Below, piece by piece: positions 8,117 to 14,137 of a stretch of DNA of 34,398 nucleotides. Position 1 is the first letter of the stretch. Each line of letters begins with the position of its first letter. The translations under genes and the position numbers were made by a program. The notes beneath the pieces were generated by a model. That model did not search any database and was not told the DNA's origin. It saw only the letters and a list, made by a program, of their open reading frames with translations. Origin of the DNA: Kitasatospora phosalacinea (lineage in GTDB: Bacteria; Actinomycetota; Actinomycetes; Streptomycetales; Streptomycetaceae); the NCBI RefSeq assembly GCF_000717185.1, contig NZ_JNYE01000082.1:1-34398 (forward strand). The letters are read 5' to 3'.

Positions 8117-8811
8117 CGGCGCCCGCCCGGTACCGGGTCGTCCAGGTCGTCGCCGAAGACCGCTTCGAGCTCGGCGACCAGGGCGCGGGCGAGTTCGGCC
8201 TCCTGCCCCCGGTCGATGATGACCTTCGCGAGGTTGCCGGTGCCGCGGATCTCGGAGAGGTCGTTGCCTCGGAGGTCGAACTCCCGGTAGGCGCCGTGCT
8301 CGAACTCGGTGCGGCGGAGCACGGTTTCGTCGAGGACGGCCCGGGTGAGGTCACAGCCGGTGAACGTGGCGTCGGTCAGCGTGCACTTGGAGAAGACGAC
8401 CGGGCCCGCGGCGCGGACCTTGGCGAAGGTGGCGAAGTCGAGCTTGCAGCCCTGGAAGAGGACGTTGTCGAGCACCAGGCCCGACAGGGTCGCGCCGAGG
8501 AGCTTGCAGTCGCGGAAGACCGTGCGGGAGAGCTTGCTGTCGCTCCACTGCACGGACCCGAGGTCGCAGCCCACGAACTCCGTGGACTCCACCCGCACCT
8601 CCTCCAGGCGCACGCGCTCGGCGCGCAGCTTGCTGACGCGCCCGCTGCTCAGGGTGGCATCGGCCAGCTCCAGGGCCCGCAGGTCGGCGTCGGCGTAGCG
8701 GAACTCCTGAAGGAGACCGCGGGGGTGGTCGAGGGAGGTGACGTTGGAGAGGTAGCCGTCGTCGAACCCGGGGAGGGCGAGGGTGACGCGGCGGAAGGTG
8801 CGTTCGCTCAT
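8113..8811 (-). CDS. pentapeptide-repeat protein, possible immunity factor
   Basis: A 232-aa soluble protein. The ATG at 8811 follows a GAAAGAGAG-type ribosome-binding site; longer in-frame readings run into the precursor region and are rejected. Residues about 35-200 hold irregular pentapeptide repeats of the A(D/N)Lxx and FxxCxL kinds, for example STEFVGCDLGSVQW, KLDFATFAKV and DATFTGCDLTRAVLD. This is the pattern of Qnr, MfpA, AlbG and McbG proteins, DNA mimics that protect gyrase from quinolones or from the peptide antibiotics albicidin and microcin B17. Lying between a peptide precursor and a tailoring enzyme, it could give self-resistance. That is inference: pentapeptide proteins also occur in other roles. 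It is coupled to the oxygenase gene. Confidence 0.8.
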   Translation of the reverse strand: MSERTFRRVTLALPGFDDGYLSNVTSLDHPRGLLQEFRYADADLRALELADATLSSGRVSKLRAERVRLEEVRVESTEFVGCDLGSVQWSDSKLSRTVFRDCKLLGATLSGLVLDNVLFQGCKLDFATFAKVRAAGPVVFSKCTLTDATFTGCDLTRAVLDETVLRRTEFEHGAYREFDLRGNDLSEIRGTGNLAKVIIDRGQEAELARALVAELEAVFGDDLDDPVPGGRR

Positions 8812-8835
8812 GGTGCTGCTCTCTTTCGTGCCGGG

Positions 8836-8867
8836 GTGCCGGGCCCGCGCGGCGGCGGGCCCGGCAC
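8836..8867 (-). terminator. 12-bp perfect hairpin after the precursor gene
   Basis: Arms 8836-8847 and 8856-8867 (GTGCCGGGCCCG and its complement) are perfectly paired around an 8-nt loop. The hairpin begins 9 bp after the precursor stop and ends 25 bp before the next start. It has no T-tract, so it is more likely a partial terminator or 3'-end stabiliser than a full stop. Such hairpins often raise precursor mRNA over downstream genes in peptide operons. Confidence 0.6.
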
Positions 8868-8876
8868 GACGTGCTG

Positions 8877-9056
8877 CTACTGCTTGCCCTGCTTGTTCCA
8901 GTTGTCCCACGTCGGCCGGTTGTCGAACGCCGGAGTGAGGTTGTCCCACGTCGGGCGGTTGTCGAACTTCGCGACGGCCGGCAGTACTCCGGCGGTGCCG
9001 GTGAGGTCGGCGATCACGGGGGCGTCGGACGCTTCCAGCAGTTCGAGCAGGGTCAT
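8877..9056 (-). CDS. cyclophane-type RiPP precursor peptide (AmcA-like)
   Basis: A 59-aa peptide whose ATG overlaps the maturase stop (ATGA). Residues 1-30 form an acidic, Leu/Ala-rich leader (MTLLELLEASDAPVIADLTG...). The C-terminal 29 residues carry FDNRPTWDN at 31-39 and again at 44-52, separated by LTPA and followed by WNKQGKQ. Each aromatic-Asp-Asn triplet (F31, W37, F44, W50) fits the aromatic-x-Asn motif that radical SAM/SPASM enzymes join into three-residue cyclophanes; W53-N-K55 is a fifth candidate. The two 9-residue units are nearly identical at DNA level (8940-8966 and 8901-8927), indicating duplication. It resembles peptides I know as AmcA, multiple-cyclophane RiPPs, but I cannot confirm family membership. 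The leader boundary is not evident. Confidence 0.85.
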   Translation of the reverse strand: MTLLELLEASDAPVIADLTGTAGVLPAVAKFDNRPTWDNLTPAFDNRPTWDNWNKQGKQ

Positions 9057-10177
9057 GAGGCTTGCTCCTCTCGGACGGTATCGGACAGGGCGACGACGAG
9101 GGCCTGCCGCGACACGCGGCAGTAGCTCGTCTCGGTGGTGTCGAAGCGGCCGGTCTCGAAGTACCGGTTGCCGGCCTGCGCGCCCCGGCAGAAGCCGAAG
9201 AACTCGCAGGTCGCCTCGCAGCGGTCCAGGCCGGTCAGGAACTCCTCCACGTACCTGAGGCGGCCGGCGTCGGCCAGCATCGAGGCGATGGACTGCTCCA
9301 GGACGTTCCCGGCCCGGAAGTCGTCGTAGTGCGCGGCCCGGGTGTCGGCCAGTTCGGGGGACAGCAGGACGACGTCGCCCGCCGCCGAGACGGTGGGGAT
9401 CGGGTCGATGAGCACCGAGCGCCAGCCGTCGCCCGCGCGCAGGGACCGCAGGTAGCCGCCGAGCCGGTCGACCTCGCGGACCGTCAGGTCCCGGTTGCGC
9501 CGAGTCCAGGCGATGGTGCGTCGCCAGAACTCCACGGCCTGCTCGAACGTCGGCGTCGGGCGTACGGAGTTCACGCCCTCCTGCTCCTCGATGTTGAAGC
9601 CGACGCTGGTACAGCCCAGGGATGAGAAGAAGTCGAGCAGCGCCTCGGGGTGGTCGATGCTGTCGGTCGTGACGACCGCGATCACGGAGAAGCCGATCTC
9701 GTGGGCGCGCAGGCGGTCGATGCCCTTCATGATCAGCGGGAAGGCGGGCTTGCCGCCCAGGCCGATCCGCTGCCGGTTCATGGCCGCCGGGCCGTCGATG
9801 CTCACCCCGATGCGGAAGTCGCGGTCGGCGAAGAACTCGCACCACCCTGGGGTGATGAGCGTGGCGTTGGTCTGCATGTAGTGGCGCAGGCGGCCCGTGC
9901 CGCGCAGGAGTTCGAACGGGGCGACGAGGTCCGCGAAGCGGGGCAGTCCCGCCGCCGTCGGTTCCCCGGCGTGCCACACGAGGTCCAGAGGCGAGCCGGC
10001 GGTGGTGAGTTCGGCGGCGGAGCGGGCGATGGCCTCGGCGACCCCGATGGGCATCGGGGTGCGCTTGGCCTTGTTGGGCAGGTAGCAGTAGGTGCAGGCG
10101 AGGTTGCAGAAGGAGTCGCACTGCGCCACCAGTGTGCGGGGCCGCGCGGCGATCCTGCTGGCGTATCGACCGAGCAA
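9053..10177 (-). CDS. radical SAM/SPASM cyclophane-forming peptide maturase (GrrM/AmcB-like)
   Basis: Predicted iron-sulfur enzyme that uses S-adenosylmethionine to cross-link the precursor encoded directly downstream. The CX3CX2C motif lies in SFCNLACTYCYLPN, the form seen in GrrM/OscB-type maturases. A C-terminal SPASM-like cysteine set (RCEATCEFFGFC, then ...SYC about 20 residues later) would hold auxiliary clusters. The start is uncertain. I prefer TTG at 10177, because AGGAGG (10185-10190) sits exactly 7 bp upstream, giving 374 aa. An in-frame ATG at 10243 gives 396 aa but has only a GAGGG 3 bp away and lies almost at the predicted transcription start. First gene of the operon; its stop overlaps the precursor ATG. 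Function is well supported; which residues it cross-links is inferred. Confidence 0.85.
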   Translation of the reverse strand: MLGRYASRIAARPRTLVAQCDSFCNLACTYCYLPNKAKRTPMPIGVAEAIARSAAELTTAGSPLDLVWHAGEPTAAGLPRFADLVAPFELLRGTGRLRHYMQTNATLITPGWCEFFADRDFRIGVSIDGPAAMNRQRIGLGGKPAFPLIMKGIDRLRAHEIGFSVIAVVTTDSIDHPEALLDFFSSLGCTSVGFNIEEQEGVNSVRPTPTFEQAVEFWRRTIAWTRRNRDLTVREVDRLGGYLRSLRAGDGWRSVLIDPIPTVSAAGDVVLLSPELADTRAAHYDDFRAGNVLEQSIASMLADAGRLRYVEEFLTGLDRCEATCEFFGFCRGAQAGNRYFETGRFDTTETSYCRVSRQALVVALSDTVREEQAS

Positions 10178-10255
10178 CGTGGTGCCTCCTGGGGGAGTCG
10201 AGGGCGACGATCCGGTCAGCGCGCGAGCCGGGGCCCGATCCATGGGCCCTCGCAG

Positions 10256-10285
10256 AAGCTAGGCTTCAACACCCGCCGCCCTCAA
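10256..10285 (-). promoter_or_regulatory. predicted sigma-70-type promoter of the RiPP operon
   Basis: On the minus strand, TTGAGG (10285-10280) and TAGCTT (10261-10256) are separated by 18 bp. They would start transcription near 10247-10250, leaving a leader of about 70 nt to the TTG at 10177. The TTGCGCA direct-repeat site lies just upstream of the -35, an activator-like position. Motif match only. Confidence 0.35.
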
Positions 10286-10290
10286 CGAAG

Positions 10291-10308
10291 TTGCGCAGAT
10301 TTGCGCAC
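10291..10308 (+). promoter_or_regulatory. TTGCGCA direct-repeat operator-like site, copy 1
   Basis: TTGCGCAGATTTGCGCAC has two TTGCGCA boxes 10 bp apart, one helical turn, each containing the palindrome TGCGCA. It lies between the RiPP operon and the divergent GIY-YIG-like gene, and its first 14 bases recur at 12745 and, inverted, at 12897. The binding protein is not known; the XRE regulator at 11103-11951 is the nearest candidate. Confidence 0.5.
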
Positions 10309-10352
10309 AGGCCGCCAGGAGATGGCGAACCACACTCGCCCGGAAGCGACGG

Positions 10353-11036
10353 GTGACCGGCCTGGCTTCCCTGTACAGCTGGAGGAGCGACCGGGGCAGG
10401 CCATCCGGCCACCCGGTTGTCAGTGCTGTCCGGCAGCATCGCGGCGTGAGTACCAGGACGCTGGACACCGAAGCTGGGCATGGCCGGAACTTCCATGGGC
10501 TGACCGGCGCCGGTGCCGTGCTGTACATCGCCGAATCCGACGAGCTGAACGCACTGAAGATCGGCGTCACCAGCAGGGCCAGCCGCACTAACCGAACCCA
10601 GCAGCACGCCCGGCACGGCTGGCGCATAACAGCAGAGATCACCTTCGAGGACGGGCAGCACGCCTTCACCGCGGAGCAGGCCGTGCTGGCGTTTCTGCGC
10701 TCCTGCGGGGCGCGTCGGACCCTCGCGCAAGAGCAACTGCCGCAGGGCGGCTACACGGAGACCGTTGCGCTCGCCCGGGAAGTCGGCCTGAGCGCAGACC
10801 AGTTGCTGGTGATCGCGCGGGCCGCCGGGGAGATCGTGGAAGCCACTGCACGGCCGTTCTATACCAGCATGGTGGCGCTTGATCAGGTCCGCGACCATCT
10901 GCGTGAAGTGGAGAAGGAGTACCAGGTGATGAAGCTCACCGGAAGTCGGCGCGAGCTACAGGAGTTTGCCGCTCAGGTGCTGCCCCTGTTGGAGGAGCTC
11001 AAAGAGATGGCTGAATCCCTACGCAGCCGACTGTAG
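10353..11036 (+). CDS. GIY-YIG/Orf172-like domain protein
   Basis: A 227-aa protein (196 aa if the in-frame GTG at 10446 is used). GC3 stays high from 10353 and a weak GGAAG precedes that GTG, so the longer form is given. Around residues 54-110, GAVLYIAESDELNALKIGVTSR...QQHARHGWRI and then AEQAVLAFLRS resemble the YI...KIG...R...H..GW pattern of Orf172/MUG113-type GIY-YIG folds, with a Glu in the helix where the nuclease active site would be. The C-terminal 70 residues form charged helices likely to make a coiled coil (QVRDHLREVEKEYQVM...). Divergent from the RiPP operon and sharing the operator-bearing intergenic region. Nuclease activity is not assured; it could be DNA-binding only. Confidence 0.55.
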   Translation: MTGLASLYSWRSDRGRPSGHPVVSAVRQHRGVSTRTLDTEAGHGRNFHGLTGAGAVLYIAESDELNALKIGVTSRASRTNRTQQHARHGWRITAEITFEDGQHAFTAEQAVLAFLRSCGARRTLAQEQLPQGGYTETVALAREVGLSADQLLVIARAAGEIVEATARPFYTSMVALDQVRDHLREVEKEYQVMKLTGSRRELQEFAAQVLPLLEELKEMAESLRSRL

Positions 11037-11050
11037 GCAGGGCTCCTGCC
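11036..11050. terminator. small hairpin between convergent genes
   Basis: GGCAGG and CCTGCC pair around a 3-nt loop, beginning at the last base of the GIY-YIG-like stop codon. It could serve both that gene and the convergent XRE gene. It is short and has no T-tract, so a weak prediction. Confidence 0.3.
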
Positions 11051-11102
11051 GGACGCGTGGATCGTTGATATTGCAGTGGGCGCGGCCCTCACCTGGCGGA
11101 CC

Positions 11103-11951
11103 TCACCGAAGGGCGTCGACCGCCGCGGTGATCAGCGTACGGGCGGCGGCACCATGCACCGCGAGCCCCGCGAACCGGGCGAACACCTGCATGTACAGGG
11201 CGACGTCGGTGGGGGCGGTCACCGTGACCTGCGCCGACAGCAACTCCGTTCCGGCTTGTCGGTCGTCGAAGACGTTGAAGGACTCGGTGGGCCACACAGT
11301 GCGCGCCGCGGTGAACGGGATGATGCCCAGCGAAACGGACGGCAACGACATGACGGTCAGCAGGTGGCCGAGTTGCCCGGCCATCACCGCTTCGTCGCCC
11401 ACCCGGTAGCGCAGCACGGACTCCTCGATGACGGCGACCAGGCGGCGCCCGCCTTCGTAGACGAGCCGGGAACGGGCGAGACGGGCGTCGACGGCGTCGG
11501 ACACGTCGTCGGGAGTCTGGCGGACATCGGCCACCATCCGCAGGAGGGCGCTGGCGTAGCCCTTCGTCTGCAAGGCCCCGGGGATGACCCGGGAGGAGTA
11601 GGCGCGGAAGTGGCTGGTACGCACGTACAGCGGTACCCGGGCCTCCTGCGCGTGGCGAAGCCCGGTGCGGGTGATGCGCCGCCACTCGACGTACAGGGAG
11701 TCCGCCGCCCGGTTGGAGGCGACCAGGTCCTCGGCCTGGTCATCAGCGCCGCAGGCCCGGCACCACGTCCGGATGTCCGAATCCGACGGCGCTGCCTTGG
11801 CGTTGAGGATGCGGGAAGTCTTGGCGTCGTGCCAGCCGCAGAGCGCCGACAGCTCCCTGCCCTTCAGGCCGGCGTCGCGCATCAGCTCACCGAGGCGCGC
11901 GGCCAGCGCCACGCGGGCGGCCTGGACGCTGGAGGACGGGGAGGTCGACAT
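11103..11951 (-). CDS. XRE-family helix-turn-helix regulator with DUF5753 domain
   Basis: A 282-aa transcription regulator of the large actinobacterial XRE-DUF5753 family. The N-terminal HTH (about 12-70) reads RLGELMRDAGLKGRELSALCGWHDAKTSRILNAKAAPSDSDI. The rest matches DUF5753, with IPGALQTKGYASALLRMV near 122-140, a VIEESVLRYRVG segment, LLTVMSLPSVSLGIIPF, and a C-terminal LITAAVDAL. The family includes developmental and antibiotic regulators such as WhiJ-like proteins. It sits 31 bp downstream of the DUF6879 gene in the same orientation, probably as one operon. Inferred role: binding the TTGCGCA-type sites upstream of its own operon and the RiPP operon. Ligand unknown. Confidence 0.85.
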   Translation of the reverse strand: MSTSPSSSVQAARVALAARLGELMRDAGLKGRELSALCGWHDAKTSRILNAKAAPSDSDIRTWCRACGADDQAEDLVASNRAADSLYVEWRRITRTGLRHAQEARVPLYVRTSHFRAYSSRVIPGALQTKGYASALLRMVADVRQTPDDVSDAVDARLARSRLVYEGGRRLVAVIEESVLRYRVGDEAVMAGQLGHLLTVMSLPSVSLGIIPFTAARTVWPTESFNVFDDRQAGTELLSAQVTVTAPTDVALYMQVFARFAGLAVHGAAARTLITAAVDALR

Positions 11952-11982
11952 CGCTGCTGCTGTACTCGGGTACGGGTGCCGG

Positions 11983-12507
11983 TCAGATGCTGAACTTCTC
12001 GTGCGGCACGGCCCGCTCCCACACCGCTTCGAACGCGGTGGCGCACAGCCGCGCCACCGCGGGGTTGTCGCTGAACGACGGCCCTGCGGACTCCCCGGCG
12101 CCGGTGAAGTGGTTGAACCTCACCAACTCGCCGTCGAACAGCCAGAAGTCGTTGCCCGGCAGCGCGAGGTCCGACGCCTCGCGCCGGTCCAGCCATCGGA
12201 TCTGCTCGCCCGCGGCGATGTTGGTGAACGTCCCGGAGTGCTCGTAGCGGATGTACTCCGACACGGGCGTGGACACGATCCGGGCGCGCCGGACTTCGAC
12301 GCCTCGCCCGACGGTCTCCTGGATCGTGGACAGCCACGGCCGCCACCAGGACGCCCGGTCCGCCGGGTCGTACCGGAAGCCCTCACGCCAGGCCGCGAAC
12401 GCCTGTACCTCGCCTGCAACGCTGTAGGAGTCCCGCATCTCCAGGTGGACCGCCGTGGAGCGTGTGGCGGCCAACTGCTCAGCGAACGTGGGCACCTTCG
12501 GCTGCAT
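11983..12507 (-). CDS. DUF6879 family protein
   Basis: A 174-aa soluble protein matching my recollection of DUF6879, a family commonly paired with XRE-DUF5753 genes in actinomycetes. Diagnostic stretches are THLEM-like VHLEMRDSYS at about 20-29, the Trp-rich WWRPWLSTI, VEVRRARIVSTPVSEYIRYEH, and DFWLFDGELVRFNHF. The ATG at 12507 has AGGAAGG six bases upstream. It overlaps the preceding 80-aa gene by 29 bp. No catalytic motif is evident. The family is thought to work with its HTH partner, but its biochemical role is unknown. Confidence 0.75.
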   Translation of the reverse strand: MQPKVPTFAEQLAATRSTAVHLEMRDSYSVAGEVQAFAAWREGFRYDPADRASWWRPWLSTIQETVGRGVEVRRARIVSTPVSEYIRYEHSGTFTNIAAGEQIRWLDRREASDLALPGNDFWLFDGELVRFNHFTGAGESAGPSFSDNPAVARLCATAFEAVWERAVPHEKFSI

Positions 12508-12721
12508 CGCATGCCTTCCTCAAGATCGCCGCCATGCGAGCCGGCAGCCGGACCACGTCCTCCCCGTCGGGGATGCTTCCGGTCTCCAGGCACTTGGCGC
12601 GCAACTCGTCGTCGGCCTTCCAGCCCTGCACGACGATCTCGTCAGCTTCGTCGTCGTACCAGACCGTCGGGCACTCGTCGTCCCCCGTGTTGGGGTCGAT
12701 CCCGATGAACCGTAGTGCCAT
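12479..12721 (-). CDS. small acidic protein heading the DUF6879-XRE operon
   Basis: An 80-aa protein, MALRFIGIDPNTGDDECPTVWYDDEADEIVVQGW..., strongly acidic in the middle with a more basic C-terminus. The ATG at 12721 has GGGGGA about seven bases upstream. I recognise the arrangement, a short protein of this kind ahead of DUF6879 and XRE genes in Streptomyces, but not a named domain. It may form a complex with DUF6879 or the regulator. The operator-like site lies 24 bp upstream of its start codon, so it is the first gene controlled. Confidence 0.75.
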   Translation of the reverse strand: MALRFIGIDPNTGDDECPTVWYDDEADEIVVQGWKADDELRAKCLETGSIPDGEDVVRLPARMAAILRKACDAAEGAHVR

Positions 12722-12733
12722 GCCAGTTCCCCC

Positions 12734-12760
12734 TTGCAACTCGGTTGCGCAGATTTGCAA
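12734..12760 (+). promoter_or_regulatory. TTGC-box operator-like site, copy 2
   Basis: Three phased boxes: TTGCAA at 12734, TTGCGCA at 12745 and TTGCAA at 12755, spaced 11 and 10 bp. TTGCGCAGATTTGC (12745-12758) is identical to copy 1. For the minus-strand operon, TTGACG (12790-12785) and a weak AATCGT (12767-12762) 17 bp apart would place the transcription start inside the boxes, a repressor-like position. The promoter call is tentative; the repeat is directly visible. Confidence 0.5.
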
Positions 12761-12896
12761 GACGATTCCCGATTGAGCGGCGAGCGTCAAGATGACCCCA
12801 TCCGTGCGGAGGCGGAGGGCAGTTCGCTGTGCGCGTGATGGCCCTTGCCCCTGTGCCGCGCGTCCGGAGCAGGGCGCACCCGACCCACCCTGTCCC

Positions 12897-12910
12897 GCAA
12901 ATCTGCGCAA
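12897..12910 (-). promoter_or_regulatory. TTGC-box operator-like site, copy 3 (inverted)
   Basis: GCAAATCTGCGCAA is the exact reverse complement of the 14-bp core of copies 1 and 2. The second box continues as TTGCGGG rather than TTGCGCA. Its orientation predicts a plus-strand target, either the doubtful short ORF at 12948 or the DUF397-like gene at 13211. Confidence 0.45.
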
Positions 12911-12947
12911 CGTCCTGGCACCGCAACCCGCGCCCCGCCTACGGTCG

Positions 12948-13169
12948 ATGACGCCGACGGCGGCCTGGAAGACACAGCCCAGCTCGCCCGGCACACAGCC
13001 CGTGGCCTCCGTCAGCGTCTCTGCCCCGGGGCGGCCCAGATGGCGTCGGCGAGTTGGAGAGGGCGCTGCTCCACCCGTTGTCCACGAAGAGAGCGGACCA
13101 CCGCATGACGAGTTCATCCGGAAGCATGGCCACCGCGCGGAGCGGGATACTGGCGGTTGCCCGCACTGA
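12948..13169 (+). CDS. doubtful 73-aa ORF in a 489-bp gap
   Basis: The gap 12722-13210 has no clear gene apart from the operator sites. This ATG ORF has no good ribosome-binding site and an unusual basic, Pro-rich start. Its end, HDEFIRKHGHRAERDTGGCPH, looks more protein-like. The other plus frame shows a protein-like DDADGGLEDTAQLARHTARGLRQRL at about 12945-13020. Together they could be pieces of a small gene broken by a frameshift, or simply high-GC noise. Confidence 0.2.
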   Translation: MTPTAAWKTQPSSPGTQPVASVSVSAPGRPRWRRRVGEGAAPPVVHEESGPPHDEFIRKHGHRAERDTGGCPH

Positions 13170-13210
13170 TGCGGGCCCACTCGTGACCGCCCTCGCACCG
13201 GAGGCCAGCA

Positions 13211-13447
13211 GTGCCCGACGAACCGACCCGGCCCCGGCCGCCGAAGCCGCGCGACCTCGACCTCGCCGGGGCGCAGTGGCTGGGCGCCGCGGACGCGCCC
13301 GAAGGCCCGCAGATCGCGCACGTCGACGGGTACATCGTGATGCGTCACGGCGGGGACCCGGACGCCCCGCCCCTGATCTTCGACCAGGACGAGTGGCGTG
13401 CGTTCCAGGACGGGGCGGCCAACGGGGAGTTCAACGACCTGCCCTAA
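13211..13447 (+). CDS. divergent DUF397-like small protein
   Basis: A 78-aa acidic protein starting at GTG with GGAGG six bases upstream. The C-terminal half, VMRHGGDPDAPPLIFDQDEWRAFQDGAANGEFNDL, matches the end of DUF397 proteins (RDSKDP...L.F...EW..F..G...GEF). The usual CVEVA Cys motif and the RDSK core are altered to IAHV and MRHGGD. DUF397 proteins usually partner XRE-DUF5753 regulators. This one stands alone on the plus strand facing the DUF397 pair below. Its partner could be either XRE gene. Confidence 0.65.
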   Translation: MPDEPTRPRPPKPRDLDLAGAQWLGAADAPEGPQIAHVDGYIVMRHGGDPDAPPLIFDQDEWRAFQDGAANGEFNDLP

Positions 13448-13529
13448 CCGGCCAACCGGACACGGTCAGTCTCCAGAAAAGCACCACCGGGCTGCCAGCG
13501 AGCAGGGGCGTCCGGCAGTCGTCGGCAGG

Positions 13530-13546
13530 GAGCGGTGGAGCCGCTC
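13530..13546. terminator. short hairpin between convergent DUF397 genes
   Basis: GAGCGG and CCGCTC pair around TGGAG, starting 2 bp beyond the stop of the minus-strand DUF397 gene. GC-rich and without a T-tract; it may terminate either convergent transcript. Confidence 0.3.
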
Positions 13547-13548
13547 GG

Positions 13549-13767
13549 TCAGGCAACCGGTGCGAGCTGGCCGGAGGCGAGGGCAGCGAGGAATGCGCCC
13601 GCAGCGTCCGGCTGGTGGACGTGCGCGGGCCCGTCGGGGTCCTTGCTGTCCCGGACGACCACCGTGCCGGTGTGGACGGCCAGTTCCACACAGTCGCCGT
13701 TACCCCCGCTGGCGGATGCCTTCCGCCACGTCACGGCCAGGGCGGAGGCGGTCGGGTGGAAGGCCAT
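13549..13767 (-). CDS. DUF397 protein, copy A
   Basis: A 72-aa protein with the full DUF397 signature: VTWRKASASGGNGDCVELAV, then GTVVVRDSKDPDGPAHVHQ and AGAFLAALASGQ. The ATG at 13767 has GAGGAG six bases upstream. About 54 of 72 residues are identical to copy B at 13919, so the pair is a tandem duplication. A strong hairpin separates them, so copy A may be transcribed separately. DUF397 proteins are small partners of XRE-DUF5753 regulators (as in S. coelicolor whiJ-type clusters); mechanism unknown. Confidence 0.85.
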   Translation of the reverse strand: MAFHPTASALAVTWRKASASGGNGDCVELAVHTGTVVVRDSKDPDGPAHVHQPDAAGAFLAALASGQLAPVA

Positions 13768-13870
13768 CGCGGGCTCCTCGTCTGCGCACAGGGCAACTCT
13801 GCCGCTGCCCTTCGGCCGGGCCACCGTAGCGCCGCAGCCCCGAGCCTGGTAGATGGCCACCAGCATGCCG

Positions 13871-13903
13871 ACGGCCCGACACCCATCGAGGGCATCGGGC
13901 CGT
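13871..13903 (-). terminator. hairpin downstream of DUF397 copy B
   Basis: ACGGCCCGA (13871-13879) and TCGGGCCGT (13895-13903) form a perfect 9-bp stem, with CCC/GGG pairing inside the loop. It lies 16 bp past the stop of copy B on the minus strand. No clear T-tract. Confidence 0.5.
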
Positions 13904-13918
13904 GCAAGGGCGTTCGGA

Positions 13919-14137
13919 TCAGGCGACCGGCACGAGCTGGCCAGCGGCGGTGGCAGCCAGGAACGCCGCAACGGCACCAGGCTGGTGGACGTGCGCGGGG
14001 CCGTCGGGGTTCTTGCTGTCTCGGACGACCACCGTGCCAACGTGGCTCGCCAACTCCACACAGTTGTCGTTCGGGTTGCTGGCGGAAGCCTTCTTCCATG
14101 TCACGGGCAGGGCAGAAGCGGTCAGGTGGACGGTCAC
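13919..14137 (-). CDS. DUF397 protein, copy B, coupled to XRE regulator
   Basis: A 72-aa DUF397 protein (VTWKKASASNPNDNCVELAS, GTVVVRDSKNPDGPAHVHQ). It starts at GTG 14137, overlapping the XRE stop by GTGA, which is the standard coupled layout for XRE-DUF397 pairs. It differs from copy A at roughly 18 positions, mostly in the variable loop before the Cys and near the C-terminus. Likely the cognate partner of the regulator at 14134-14979. Confidence 0.85.
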   Translation of the reverse strand: MTVHLTASALPVTWKKASASNPNDNCVELASHVGTVVVRDSKNPDGPAHVHQPGAVAAFLAATAAGQLVPVA

